This document shows positions 33,684 to 42,607 of a stretch of 64,000 bases of DNA, one piece after another. The translations under genes were made by a program, and so were the position numbers. The first letter of the stretch is position 1. Each line of letters starts with the position of its first letter. The DNA comes from CAZMXP01 sp964570285 (lineage in GTDB: Bacteria; Planctomycetota; PLA2): positions 1 to 64,000 of the forward strand of contig CAZMXP010000009.1 of assembly GCA_964570285.1 (NCBI GenBank). The letters run 5' to 3'. Below the pieces are notes generated by a model. That model had not been told where the DNA came from, searched no databases, and was given only the letters and a program-made list of their open reading frames with translations.

Positions 33684-36043
33684 GTCAGGGGGTCCGGGGG
33701 CAGGAGTTCGCGCTCGACGACTTTCTCGAAGGTGCCGGTCTTCTGGATCTCGCGCCCCCTGCCTCCGCGGCCGGTGACGCCGTACTTCGTCGTGCTGATG
33801 GTCTTCTCGGCGTCGCGGTTGGTCGCGACGACGAGCAGGTCGCGGTCGCCGCGGCTCGCGACGTAGCCGAGCAGCGTGTCGCCCGTCGCGAGCTTCATCA
33901 GCAGCACGCCGCGGGCGGCGCCGGCCGTGAAGCGCACCTCCGAGACCGGGCAGAGGATCGCGCGGGCGTTGCGCGACGCGGCGATGATCGTCTCGTCGCC
34001 GCGCACGGCGGTGACGCCCAGCACCTCCGCCACGCCGGAGAGGCGCGCGAACCGGCGGCCGTTCCTCGTGCTCGGCTCGACGAACGACGCGAGCGAGAAG
34101 CGGAGGCAGTAGCCGTCGCTCGTCGCCGCGAAGGCGTGGACCGGGGCGGGCTCGTCGGGGTTCGGGGAGGCGATCGCGCCGATGCGGCGCGGGTCGAGGC
34201 TCAGCGCGGCGATGATCCTCTCGCCGTCCTTGAGCGCGAACCGGGTCTGGATCGGGTCGCCGTGGCCGGTCGTCGCCGGGAGGTCGGCGATGCGGCAGGT
34301 GTAGGCGCTGCCCTGGCTGCTGAAGAAGACGATCGGCTCCTTCGTCGAGCCCGCCTCGGCGGCGAGGATCTTGTCCCCCTCGCGCACCTTCGTCTTGGCG
34401 AGGTCCTTCACCTCCTTCTGGCGCTTCACCCAGCCGTCGCGCGTCACGAGCACGACGTTGTCCTCGTCGACGATGAAGTCCTCCGCCTTGAATTCGGGTT
34501 CGTCCGAGGCGCTCTCGATGCGGGTGCGCCGGGCGAACTCCGGCTTCCCCCGGTAGTGGTCGCGCAGGTCCCGGATCTCGGCCGAGACGAGCCCCCAGCG
34601 CGCCTCCTCGTCGCCGAGGAGCCCGTCGATCTCCTTCGCGCGCGCCCGCTTCCGCTTGCGCTCGTCGAGCACGACGTGGATCTCGAGCCGCGCGAGGCGG
34701 TAGAGCTTCAGCTCGAGGATCGCGTCGGCCTGCTCCGCGTCGAGCCCGAAGCGGGCGACGATCTTCGCCGCGGCGTCCTGCTTGCCGTCGCTGCCGCGGA
34801 TGATCGCGAGGATCTCGTCGAGCGCGTCGAAGACCCTCGCGAAGCCGTCGAGCACGTGGATGCGGCGCCTGAGCCCCTCGAGCTCGTTCTCGAGCCGGCG
34901 CGTGACGACGTCGAGCCGGAACCGGAGGAAGTAGTGCAGCAGGCTCTGCAGGTCGCAGCGCTCCGGGCGGCCCACGTCGGCGGCGCCGGTCGGCACGAGG
35001 CAGGTCAGGTTCACGTTGAAGTTCTGCTGGAGCGGCGTGTTCCTGTAGAGGTAGGCGAAGACCATCTGCTCGTCGGCGTCCGACTTCATCAGGAGCTCGA
35101 TGCGCACGTCCTCGGCGCTCAGGTCGCGCACGTCGAGCAGCGGCGGCAGCTTCCGGCCGGCGATGATCTCGGCGATGCGCTCGACGAGCGTCGCCTTGTT
35201 CGTCGCGTAGGGGATGCTCGTGATGATCGCGGTCTTCCCCGAGCGTCCCCTCCGGCCCTCCTCCCACGTGCCGCGCAGGCGCACGGCCCCGCTGCCGCTC
35301 TCGTAGATCGCGTGCAGCTCCTCCGGCGTGTTCAGGATCTGCCCGCCGGTCGGGAAGTCCGGGCCCGGGATCGACGCCATGAGCTGCCGGTTGGCGAGGC
35401 CGCGGGACTCGAGCAGGCGCAGCAGCGCGTCGCAGACCTCGACGGGATTATGCGGCGGGATGTTGGTCGCCATGCCGGTGGAGCCGTTGATCAGCAGGTT
35501 GGGCAGCCGCGCCGGCAGCACGACCGGCTCCTCGCGGGTGCCGTCGTAGTTCGGGCGGAAGTCGACGGTCTTCTGGCCGATCTCCTCGAGCAGCCCCTCC
35601 GCCTCCACGGCGAGGCGGCACTCGGTGTAGCGCATCGCCGCGGCGCCGTCGCCGTCGAGCGAGCCGAAGTTGCCCGAGCCGTCCACGAGCGGCACGCGAA
35701 GCGAGAAGGGCTGCGCCATGCGCACGAGCGCCTCGTAGATCGCCATGTCGCCGTGCGGGTGGAACGACCCCATCACGTCGCCGACGACCTTCGCGCACTT
35801 CCTGTGCCTGCCGTCCGAACGGATCCCGCCGATCCCCATCGTGTAGAGGATGCGCCGCTGCACCGGCTTCAGCCCGTCGCGCACGTCCGGCAGCGCCCGG
35901 CTCGTGATGACCGAGAGCGCGTAGTTGAGGTAGCGCGCCCGCGCCGCCTCCTGCAGCGCGACGGGCTCCTCCCCCCCCGCGCCCCCCCCGGCATCCCAGA
36001 ACGTCGGCTCCGCGTCGCGGTCTCTTCCTCGTCTCTTGGCCAC
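33680..36043 (-). CDS. Type IIA DNA topoisomerase subunit A (GyrA/ParC)
   Basis: 787 residues. Breakage-reunion domain with RALPDVRDGLKPVQRRILYTM, FHPHGDMAIYEALVRMAQ and the catalytic Tyr in AMRYTECRLA near residue 139; then coiled-coil gate and a C-terminal beta-pinwheel (VLVTRDGWVKRQ, AYTCRIADL, GYCLRFSLASF, ARAILCPVSEVRF, LLVVATN). A glycine-rich box, TGRGGRGREI, lies in the last blade; this recalls the gyrase box but not in its classical position. GTG start eight bases after TATAGT. Gyrase versus topoisomerase IV is unresolved. Confidence 0.92.
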   Translation of the reverse strand: MAKRRGRDRDAEPTFWDAGGGAGGEEPVALQEAARARYLNYALSVITSRALPDVRDGLKPVQRRILYTMGIGGIRSDGRHRKCAKVVGDVMGSFHPHGDMAIYEALVRMAQPFSLRVPLVDGSGNFGSLDGDGAAAMRYTECRLAVEAEGLLEEIGQKTVDFRPNYDGTREEPVVLPARLPNLLINGSTGMATNIPPHNPVEVCDALLRLLESRGLANRQLMASIPGPDFPTGGQILNTPEELHAIYESGSGAVRLRGTWEEGRRGRSGKTAIITSIPYATNKATLVERIAEIIAGRKLPPLLDVRDLSAEDVRIELLMKSDADEQMVFAYLYRNTPLQQNFNVNLTCLVPTGAADVGRPERCDLQSLLHYFLRFRLDVVTRRLENELEGLRRRIHVLDGFARVFDALDEILAIIRGSDGKQDAAAKIVARFGLDAEQADAILELKLYRLARLEIHVVLDERKRKRARAKEIDGLLGDEEARWGLVSAEIRDLRDHYRGKPEFARRTRIESASDEPEFKAEDFIVDEDNVVLVTRDGWVKRQKEVKDLAKTKVREGDKILAAEAGSTKEPIVFFSSQGSAYTCRIADLPATTGHGDPIQTRFALKDGERIIAALSLDPRRIGAIASPNPDEPAPVHAFAATSDGYCLRFSLASFVEPSTRNGRRFARLSGVAEVLGVTAVRGDETIIAASRNARAILCPVSEVRFTAGAARGVLLMKLATGDTLLGYVASRGDRDLLVVATNRDAEKTISTTKYGVTGRGGRGREIQKTGTFEKVVERELLPPDPLT

Positions 36044-36051
36044 GCGGCACC

Positions 36052-36057
36052 ACTATA
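36052..36057 (-). promoter_or_regulatory. -10-like box (TATAGT) eight bases before the topoisomerase start
   Basis: On the minus strand TATAGT is followed by eight bases and the GTG at 36043, without a ribosome site. Same geometry as the plus-strand boxes at 26542, 29023, 50198 and 60387. Confidence 0.5.
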
Positions 36058-36064
36058 AGAGGCG

Positions 36065-37018
36065 CTAGTGCCAACTCGCGTGCGGCGCGCGGTTCAGGAC
36101 GAACCAGTCCCACAGGAGACCGCCGTAGGTGCGCACGCGCATCGGGTGGCGCGCGAGGAAGGGCGCGAGCTCGCGGTGCAGCGCCGCGAGGTTGTAGAAG
36201 GGCACGCCGGGGAAGTAGTGGTGCTCCATGTGGTAGTTCGACCAGAGGAAGAGGAAGTCCCAGACCGGGTTGGTGCGGATGATCGTGCCCCACGCGGCGG
36301 GATCGGCGGGCTCGATGTCGTAGTGCTGGCCGAGGCGGTTGATCGTGAACGCCACGGGGAAGACGAAGAAGACCGGCACGACATAGAGGCGCAGCAGCAT
36401 CGCCCCGCCCCCGAGCGCGACGAGGCCCGCCATCAGCAGCAGGTGGCATCCGACGACGAGCGCCCGCTCGCGCCGGAGCGCCGCGCGGACCTCCGCCGGG
36501 TAGGTCGCCGCCTCCCGCGCCGCCGCGCGGAAGTAGATCGGGAAGAGCGCGGGCGTGAGGTAGAGCGCCTTGTACCAGCGCTTCACGATCTTCGGCGTCA
36601 GGTGGTGGCGCTTGGGATCCCGCTCGGCGTCGCCCAGCTCCGCGTGGTGGTCGAGGTGCCACCTCGTGAACTGCGTCGGCGAAAGCCCGCTCGGCAGCGC
36701 GTAGAGCCACGCGAGCCAGCGGTTGCCCCGGCGTTTTCGCTGCGCGAAAACGCTCAGGTGGACGACCTCGTGGAGGAGCACGGTGAAGGAGAAGACGACA
36801 AAGCCGAGCAGGACGGCGGCGGGCAACCAGACGTACAGGCGGTCGGGGAAGCGCGCGATGGCGGCCGCGCACGCGGCCAGGAGAACCACCTGCCGCGCGG
36901 CGACGAGGCCGTGGCGCCAGCCGGAGGTCTCGTGGAGCGCCTTCACGCGATCCTTGTCGAGGAGCGCGGAAAGCTCCGCGCGGAGGGGGGCGAACGCGCC
37001 GCTCCAGTGGCCCTGCAC
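36065..37018 (-). CDS. Membrane fatty acid desaturase
   Basis: 317 residues with four or so transmembrane helices and the three His boxes of the desaturase superfamily: HEVVHLS, HLDHHAE and HMEHHYF, which bind a di-iron centre. The second box context (TRWHLDHHAELGDAERDPKRH) is typical of fatty acid or sphingolipid-type desaturases. It probably introduces a double bond or hydroxyl into a membrane lipid acyl chain using electrons from ferredoxin or cytochrome b5-type donors not seen here. The GTG start is directly preceded by GGAGG and by TAGATT six bases before it. Confidence 0.88.
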   Translation of the reverse strand: MQGHWSGAFAPLRAELSALLDKDRVKALHETSGWRHGLVAARQVVLLAACAAAIARFPDRLYVWLPAAVLLGFVVFSFTVLLHEVVHLSVFAQRKRRGNRWLAWLYALPSGLSPTQFTRWHLDHHAELGDAERDPKRHHLTPKIVKRWYKALYLTPALFPIYFRAAAREAATYPAEVRAALRRERALVVGCHLLLMAGLVALGGGAMLLRLYVVPVFFVFPVAFTINRLGQHYDIEPADPAAWGTIIRTNPVWDFLFLWSNYHMEHHYFPGVPFYNLAALHRELAPFLARHPMRVRTYGGLLWDWFVLNRAPHASWH

Positions 37019-37038
37019 CCCTCCAATCTACAGGTAGG

Positions 37039-38292
37039 ATGGCCGGGGTGCCCCCGCGCCCCCTGATCCTCGCGCTGCTCGCCGCGGCGTGCGCCGCGCC
37101 GCGGGCGGCCTCCCTCGACAACCCGGGCGCCCGCGCGGACCTCTCGGCGCAGATGGTCGAGACGCTCGACCGGCAGCGCCACTATTTCGCCGACGACGAG
37201 GGGCGCCGGGCCTTCGGCGAGCGCATGCGCGCGATCGCGATCCAGTCGAGCGACGCGCGCACCTTCTACGAGGCGGCGAGCGTCGCGCTCGCGGCGCTCG
37301 GCGAGGGGCACACCGCGCTCGTCGGCTCGCCCGAGGTGCCCTTCACGGCGACGATCCCGCCGGTCGCGCTGCTGGAGATCGGCGGCGCCGTGCTCGTCGC
37401 CGGCGTCGCGCCCGGCGTGGAAGGGGGAGGGCTGCGGGAGGGGGACACCGTGCTCTCCGTGGACGGCGAGGCGGCGGAGCAGGCGCTCGGACGCCGCCTC
37501 GCGGAGACGCCGGGATCGACGGCACACGGCCGCCGCGCGCGCGCGGTCGCGAACCTCCTCGCCGGGCCGACGGCGACGCCGGCGAGGGTGGCCGTGCGCG
37601 GCCCGGACGGCCGCGAGCGGGAGGCCTACCCGCTGCGCTTCCTGCTCGACGACGAGGGCGAGGACCGCTTCCGCTTCGGCTTTCTTCCGGCGACGCTGAC
37701 GGCGATGCGCATCTCGGCGTCGGCCGGCTACCTGCACCTCCCGGACTTCCATCCCGACCGCATCGGAGAGATCGAGACCGCGCTCGACGCGTTCCGCGAG
37801 CTGCCGATGCTCGTGCTCGACCTGCGCGGCAACCCGGGCGGGCGCATCCAGACCCTGCAGCGCATCGCCGGCATGCTGCTCGGCGATCCCGCCGACCTCG
37901 TGGCCCTCGTGCAGCAGCGCCGCACGGAGGTGCTCCGGTCGGCGTTCGCGGAGCGCCCCTACCGCGGCAAGCTGAGGCTGCTCGTCGACGAGCGCACCGG
38001 GAGCGCCGCCGAACTGCTGGCTGCCGCGCTGCAGGACCTCGGCCGCGCCCCGCTCTTCGGCCGCCCCACCGCCGGCTCGACGCGCTCGCGGCTCTCCAGC
38101 GTGCTGCCGGGGGGCGTCACGTTCCACTACGCGGGCGCCGCGGAGTTCCGGCGCTGCGACGGCAGGCCCATCGAGGGCGCCGGGGTCACGCCCGACCATG
38201 TCGTCCTCCCCAGCCGCGAGAGCATCGCGCGGGGCGAGTACGGCGACCCCTTCCGCGACCCGGCGGTGAGGGCCGCATTGGACCGGAATTGA
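37039..38292 (+). CDS. S41-family peptidase with PDZ domain, lipoprotein
   Basis: 417 residues. Signal peptide with lipobox (LILALLAAACAAP), N-terminal helical domain, a PDZ domain (about 115-180, GVAPGVEGGGLREGDTVLSVDGE), then the tail-specific protease fold: LVLDLRGNPGGRIQTLQRIAG and the nucleophile region DERTGSAAELLAAALQDLGRAPLFGRPTAG, with Ser in TGSAAE. The catalytic Lys of CtpA is replaced in this branch by the GRPTAG pattern, as in C-terminal processing peptidase-like (TSP) proteins. It likely cleaves exported proteins at the membrane. Divergent from the desaturase gene, 20 bp apart. Confidence 0.85.
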   Translation: MAGVPPRPLILALLAAACAAPRAASLDNPGARADLSAQMVETLDRQRHYFADDEGRRAFGERMRAIAIQSSDARTFYEAASVALAALGEGHTALVGSPEVPFTATIPPVALLEIGGAVLVAGVAPGVEGGGLREGDTVLSVDGEAAEQALGRRLAETPGSTAHGRRARAVANLLAGPTATPARVAVRGPDGREREAYPLRFLLDDEGEDRFRFGFLPATLTAMRISASAGYLHLPDFHPDRIGEIETALDAFRELPMLVLDLRGNPGGRIQTLQRIAGMLLGDPADLVALVQQRRTEVLRSAFAERPYRGKLRLLVDERTGSAAELLAAALQDLGRAPLFGRPTAGSTRSRLSSVLPGGVTFHYAGAAEFRRCDGRPIEGAGVTPDHVVLPSRESIARGEYGDPFRDPAVRAALDRN

Positions 38293-38354
38293 CCGTGGCT
38301 GGCCGCCGCCCTAGACTCTCCCCGGCTGGCGCGGCGCGGGCCCCAGGAGAGGCG

Positions 38355-39425
38355 ATGAAATTCACAGAAATTCCGGTCGAGGGGTACGAGCGGGTCGTGC
38401 GGTGCGACGACCCCGCCTCGGGACTCAAGGCCCTCATCTCCGTGCACGACACGACGCTGGGCCCCGCGCTCGGCGGCATGCGCATGTGGGCCTACCTGAG
38501 CGACCACGAGGCGCTCACCGACGTGAACCGCCTCAGCAAGGGCATGACCTACAAGTCGGCGGTCGCCGAGACGGGCCTCGGCGGCGGCAAGTCGGTGATC
38601 ATCGGCAACGCGAAGACCGACAAGAGCGAGGCGCTCTTCCGCGCGATGGGGCGCTTCGTGAACCACCTCGGGGGCCTCTACACGACGGCCGAGGACGTCG
38701 GGACCAACGTCGACGACATGGTGACCGTGCGCAAGGAGACCAAGCACGTCACCGGCCTGCCGCGCGAGATGAACAGCAGCGGCGACCCCTCGCCCTACAC
38801 CGCGATCGGCGTCTACCACGGCATCCGCGCCTGCGTCGAGCACACCCTCAAGACCTCCGAGATCAAGGGCGTGCGGATCGCCGTGCAGGGGGCGGGCAAC
38901 GTCGCGCGCTACCTCTGCGGCCACCTCCGCAAGGCGGGCGCGGAGCTGATCGTGACCGACATCGTGCCCGAGAAGGCGAAGCTCGTCGCCGAGGAGCACG
39001 GCGCGAAGCTCGTCGCGCCCGAGGACATCTACGACGCCGAGTGCGACGTCTACTGCCCCTGCGCGCTCGGCGCGACGATCAACGACGACACCGTGCCGCG
39101 CCTCAAGTGCAGGATCGTCGCCGGCGCCGCGAACAACCAGTGCCTCACCGTCGAGCACGGCGACCGCCTGCGCGAGCGCGGCATCCTCTACGCCCCCGAC
39201 TTCGTGATCAACGCGGGCGGCATCATCAACGTCAGCGTCGAGCTCGAGCGCGGCGGCTACAACGAGGAGCGCGCGCGCACGAAGGTCAACAACATCTACG
39301 GCGCGGTGAAGGACATCATCGCCACGGGGGAGCGCGAGCAGATCGCGACCAACCGCGCGGCGATCCTGCTCGCGGAGCGCAAGCTCGCGGAAGGCCGCAA
39401 GAAGAAGGCGGGGCGCAAGCGTTAG
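38355..39425 (+). CDS. Leucine/valine/phenylalanine dehydrogenase (Glu/Leu/Phe/Val family)
   Basis: 356 residues. Catalytic region LGGMRMWAYLSDHEAL ... LSKGMTYKSAVAETGLGGGKSVI with the paired Lys of the family, and a Rossmann domain with GAGNVARYL. Size and motifs match leucine dehydrogenase rather than the larger glutamate enzyme. It reversibly deaminates branched-chain amino acids with NAD+, feeding branched-chain acyl or amino acid metabolism. AGGAGA precedes the ATG and TAGACT lies in the gap upstream as a promoter candidate. A Lys/Arg-rich tail (GRKKKAGRKR) is unusual. Confidence 0.9.
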   Translation: MKFTEIPVEGYERVVRCDDPASGLKALISVHDTTLGPALGGMRMWAYLSDHEALTDVNRLSKGMTYKSAVAETGLGGGKSVIIGNAKTDKSEALFRAMGRFVNHLGGLYTTAEDVGTNVDDMVTVRKETKHVTGLPREMNSSGDPSPYTAIGVYHGIRACVEHTLKTSEIKGVRIAVQGAGNVARYLCGHLRKAGAELIVTDIVPEKAKLVAEEHGAKLVAPEDIYDAECDVYCPCALGATINDDTVPRLKCRIVAGAANNQCLTVEHGDRLRERGILYAPDFVINAGGIINVSVELERGGYNEERARTKVNNIYGAVKDIIATGEREQIATNRAAILLAERKLAEGRKKKAGRKR

Positions 39426-39468
39426 AGGCCCCGGCCTGCTCGTCGCCCTGCTCGCGGCGCTGGCGCTG

Positions 39469-40503
39469 GTGGTCGCGCTGATCCTGCTGTCGGGCGACGG
39501 GGAGGGGCCGCGGGGAGGGGAGCGGGGGACGGGCCCGGGCCTCGACACCCCCCCGGAGCCCCCCCGGAATCCGCCTGCGAGGCCTCTCGCCGCCGTCGAG
39601 GCCGCCGGCCCGGAGGGGTTCCTCGCCGACTGCGCGGCGCGGCCCCGGGAGGCGGTGCCGCAGCTCCTCGCGCTGCTGATGGAGGGGAACGATGTCGCCT
39701 ACGAGCCCCGCTGGACCTTCCGCGACGGGCGGCTTGTGGGCTTTCCGTCGCTGCGCGCGATCTACCTCGTCGCGCTCGCGCGGATCCAGGGCGCGGACGC
39801 GACCGACGCGCTCTCCCGGGTGCTCGAGACGACGGAGTCGCCCGAGGAGAGCTGCCTGATCGCGTTCGAGCTCTCGCGGCGCGACGCGGCCGGATGGGCC
39901 GCGACGGTGATCGCCCGCTGCGACCGCGAGCCCGACCCCGCGCGGCTGCCCCTCCTGCTCGCGATGGCGGGACTCGCCGCCGGGAGCGACCCCGGCGCGG
40001 TCGCGCAGGCCGTGTTCGAGCGCGCGCCGCGGGGGGAGGACGGCAGGGATCCGCGCGTGCTCGCGAGCGCGCTCCGCACGCTCCCGCTCGATCGCGCCGC
40101 CGGCGCGCTGGGGCCGCTGCTCGAGGGCGCGGACGTGACGCGGCGCGCGAAGTCGCGCTACGTGAAGGAGATGCTCTCGCGCGGGGAGGTCGAGACCCTC
40201 GTGCGCGTGCGCGAGATCGTCGAGAGGGGGCGGCTCGACGAGGCGACGCGGAACGAGATCTGCCAGGAGGCGGCCAATTCGGTGGCCTTCCTCGAGGAGA
40301 CCGCGACCTTCCAGCAGGCGCGCGCCCGGGGCGACCGCGGGGCCGCCGAGGAGTCGCGGGCGAGGTTCCTGCGCCGCCTCGACGAGATGCACCGGCTCGC
40401 GGGCGTCGCGCTCGGCGTCGACCTCGCGACGAGCGACGACCTCCGCGCCGCCAGCGTGCGCCGCCTTCTCGACGGCTACCGCGCCGGGTTCGCGGGCGGG
40501 TGA
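39469..40503 (+). CDS. Membrane-anchored HEAT-like protein; start uncertain
   Basis: About 344 residues. One N-terminal hydrophobic segment, a proline-rich linker (about 10-40) and then helical repeats (PREAVPQLLALLMEGNDVAYEP, GADATDALSRVLETTESPEESCLIAFELSRRDAAGW, AAGALGPLLEGADVTRRAK). The first ATG/GTG/TTG in the frame is the GTG at 39469, which cuts the hydrophobic helix in half. The codons before it (39436 onward: LLVALLAALALVVAL) continue a perfect transmembrane helix, so translation may start at a CTG (39436 or 39448). Function unknown. Confidence 0.65.
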   Translation: MVALILLSGDGEGPRGGERGTGPGLDTPPEPPRNPPARPLAAVEAAGPEGFLADCAARPREAVPQLLALLMEGNDVAYEPRWTFRDGRLVGFPSLRAIYLVALARIQGADATDALSRVLETTESPEESCLIAFELSRRDAAGWAATVIARCDREPDPARLPLLLAMAGLAAGSDPGAVAQAVFERAPRGEDGRDPRVLASALRTLPLDRAAGALGPLLEGADVTRRAKSRYVKEMLSRGEVETLVRVREIVERGRLDEATRNEICQEAANSVAFLEETATFQQARARGDRGAAEESRARFLRRLDEMHRLAGVALGVDLATSDDLRAASVRRLLDGYRAGFAGG

Positions 40504-40515
40504 GCCTGCGGCGGG

Positions 40516-40548
40516 GACCAGCATGACCAGCATGACCAGGATGACCAC
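40516..40548 (+). repeat. Short tandem repeat of a 9-bp unit
   Basis: GACCAGCAT, GACCAGCAT, GACCAGGAT, GACCAC in direct succession. It sits in the 189-bp gap between the HEAT-like gene and the convergent SLC13 gene, together with the hairpin at 40630-40694. Confidence 0.7.
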
Positions 40549-40629
40549 GAAGGCGCGAAGTCACGGAGACGGGGAAGAGCCAGACCGGCGCGGGGCGCGC
40601 TTCCCGCGTCGGCAGGGCTCGTCCGTGTC

Positions 40630-40694
40630 AGGAGCTCGTCCGGGTCCGGCTGGCCCCGAAGCGTGGCTGAAGGCCATTACCCGGACAAGCTCCT
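40630..40694. terminator. Hairpin at the end of the SLC13 gene
   Basis: Arms AGGAGCTCGTCCGGGT (40630-40645) and ACCCGGACAAGCTCCT (40679-40694) pair along 16 bp with one G-T pair, with a 33-base loop. The minus-strand TAG stop of the SLC13 gene overlaps the foot of the stem, as for the topoisomerase hairpin at 31720-31787. Confidence 0.6.
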
Positions 40695-42462
40695 AGCCGA
40701 GGGGCCAGAAGAGGGGGATCAGCAGGGTTCCGGCGACGAGCATCAGAACGTTGAGCGGGAGACCGATCCTGAGGTAGTCGCGAAAGAGGTAGCCGCCCGG
40801 ACCCATCACCATCGTGTTGGTCTGGTAGCCGATGGGCGTCGCGAAGCTGGCGCTCGCGCCGAAGGTGACGGCGATCAGCAGCGGCTTGGGGTCCACGCCG
40901 AGCCGCGCCGCGAGGTCGAGGCAGATCGGCGTGACGAGCAGCGCGGCCGCGTTGTTCGACAGGACCGCGGTGAGGAGGCTCGTCAGCAGGTAGAGCGCCC
41001 CGACGAGGAAGAAGGGGCCGTGCGGGCGGGCGAAGTCGACGACGGAGTTCGCGAGATGCGCCGCGAGGCCGGTGCGCTCCATCGCGAGGCCCAGGGGGAT
41101 CATGCCGGCGAGCAGCAGGAGCACGCCGGAGTCGAGCGCCCGGGTCGCGTGGGGCAGCGTGAGGCAGCCGGTGAGCAGCATCGCGGCGACTCCCGCGATG
41201 GAGAGCATCGCGATGGAGGCGACGTTCGCCGCGGCCAGCAGGACCACGGCGAGCATGATGCCGATGGCGACCGGGGCCTTGCGCGGGAAGGTGAGCGTCT
41301 GCTCCACGCCGGCGACGAGGAGCACCTCGCCCTCCTCCTGCAGGCCGCGCAGCGCGCCCGGCTCCCCCTGGAGCAGCAGCACGTCGCCGGAACGCAGCAC
41401 GAACTCGCGGAGCTTGTACTGGTGGCGGCGGCCCAGCCGTCGCACCGCGAGCACGCCGATGCCCAGCCGCCGGCTCAGGCCGAGCTCCTGCACCTTCCGG
41501 TGGAGGAAGCGCGAGTTCGGGAGGATGACCGCCTCGACGACGCGGAGATCGATGCGGCTGATCGGGACGCGGTCCGCGTCGGAGACGGCCGTGCCGTGCG
41601 CCACCTTGCCCTGGTTGATCATCTCGTGGATCGTGCGCGCGGTGCCCTCGACGAGGACGACGTCGCCGGCCGAGAGCACCGTCTCCGGCGGGGGCCCCAG
41701 TGTCGCCTCCTCGTTCCGGATGAGCTCGAGCACGCGGATCTCCCTCTCCTCGCCGAAGACGTCGAGAAGGCGCTTCCCGACGAGTCCGCTGCCGCCGGGC
41801 ACGCTGACCTCGGTGACGAAGTGGCCCGCCACGTCGCGGTCGAGCATCTGCGCGAGGGCGCTCCGCTGCGGGAGCAGGCGCGGGGCGAGGAGCACGACGT
41901 ACGCCCCGCCGATGGCCATGTAGAGGAGGCCGAGACCGCCGAACTCGAACATGCCGAAGCCCGGTCCGCCCGCCTGCCGGTAGAGGGAGTCCACGAGGAT
42001 GTTCGTGCTCGTCCCGACCAGGGTGCAGGTGCCGCCCAGGATGGAGAAGAAGCTGACGGGGATCAGCAGCTTCGAGGCCGGCGTGCGCAGCTTCCTGCCG
42101 AGCGTCAGCGTCACCGGGATCATCAGCGCGACGATCGACGTGTTGTTCATGAAGGCGCTGAAGATCGCCGTCGGCACGCCCAGCAGCAGCAGCAGGCTCC
42201 GGATCCCCCCCTGCGCCTGACGGGCGAGGAACCCGCCCACGAAGTCGACCACGCCCGCCCGCTCCAGCCCCGCGCTCATGACCAGCATCGCGGCCACGGT
42301 CAGCGTGGCCGAGTTCGAGAACCCGGAGAGCGCCCCGGCGGCGTCGAGCAGGCCGGTGAGCCCCACCGCCGCCACCACCGCGATCGCCGTGAGCTCGATG
42401 CGGATCCACTGCGTGACCAGCAGGACGAGGGTCACGACGACGATCACGGAGAGGAGGATCAT
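40693..42462 (-). CDS. SLC13-family anion permease with two RCK_C (TrkA_C) domains
   Basis: 589 residues. An N-terminal membrane half (about 1-210: MILLSVIVVVTLVLLVTQWIRIELTAI, MNNTSIVALMIPVTL, GGTCTLVGTSTNILVDSL), two cytoplasmic TrkA_C/RCK_C modules (about 215-295 and 305-385, VLELIRNEEATLGPPPETVLSAGDVVLVEG and KLREFVLRSGDVLLLQGEPGALRGL), then a C-terminal membrane half (VLSNNAAALLVTPICLDLA, FATPIGYQTNTMVMGPGGY). The NNT/SNN and TPIGYQTN motifs are those of DASS/CitMHS carriers, which take up dicarboxylates, sulfate or silicate-like anions with sodium. Substrate unknown. ATG start at 42462. Confidence 0.9.
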   Translation of the reverse strand: MILLSVIVVVTLVLLVTQWIRIELTAIAVVAAVGLTGLLDAAGALSGFSNSATLTVAAMLVMSAGLERAGVVDFVGGFLARQAQGGIRSLLLLLGVPTAIFSAFMNNTSIVALMIPVTLTLGRKLRTPASKLLIPVSFFSILGGTCTLVGTSTNILVDSLYRQAGGPGFGMFEFGGLGLLYMAIGGAYVVLLAPRLLPQRSALAQMLDRDVAGHFVTEVSVPGGSGLVGKRLLDVFGEEREIRVLELIRNEEATLGPPPETVLSAGDVVLVEGTARTIHEMINQGKVAHGTAVSDADRVPISRIDLRVVEAVILPNSRFLHRKVQELGLSRRLGIGVLAVRRLGRRHQYKLREFVLRSGDVLLLQGEPGALRGLQEEGEVLLVAGVEQTLTFPRKAPVAIGIMLAVVLLAAANVASIAMLSIAGVAAMLLTGCLTLPHATRALDSGVLLLLAGMIPLGLAMERTGLAAHLANSVVDFARPHGPFFLVGALYLLTSLLTAVLSNNAAALLVTPICLDLAARLGVDPKPLLIAVTFGASASFATPIGYQTNTMVMGPGGYLFRDYLRIGLPLNVLMLVAGTLLIPLFWPLG

Positions 42463-42607
42463 CGGTGTCCCTGCTCACGTCGCGCCGGCGGCAATCGCGC
42501 ACCTCCTTGGGGGCCCCGGCGGAGAACGCCGGGTCCCGCGCCAGAGTAAGCGGAACGGCGCCCGCGCGAAACCCGGCGGCCCGCGAATCGGACCGCGGGG
42601 CGCCCGC

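Noticed and set aside
40516..40548. Possible CRISPR-like array
   Set aside because: The repeat unit is 9 bp in direct tandem with no spacers and no cas genes nearby.
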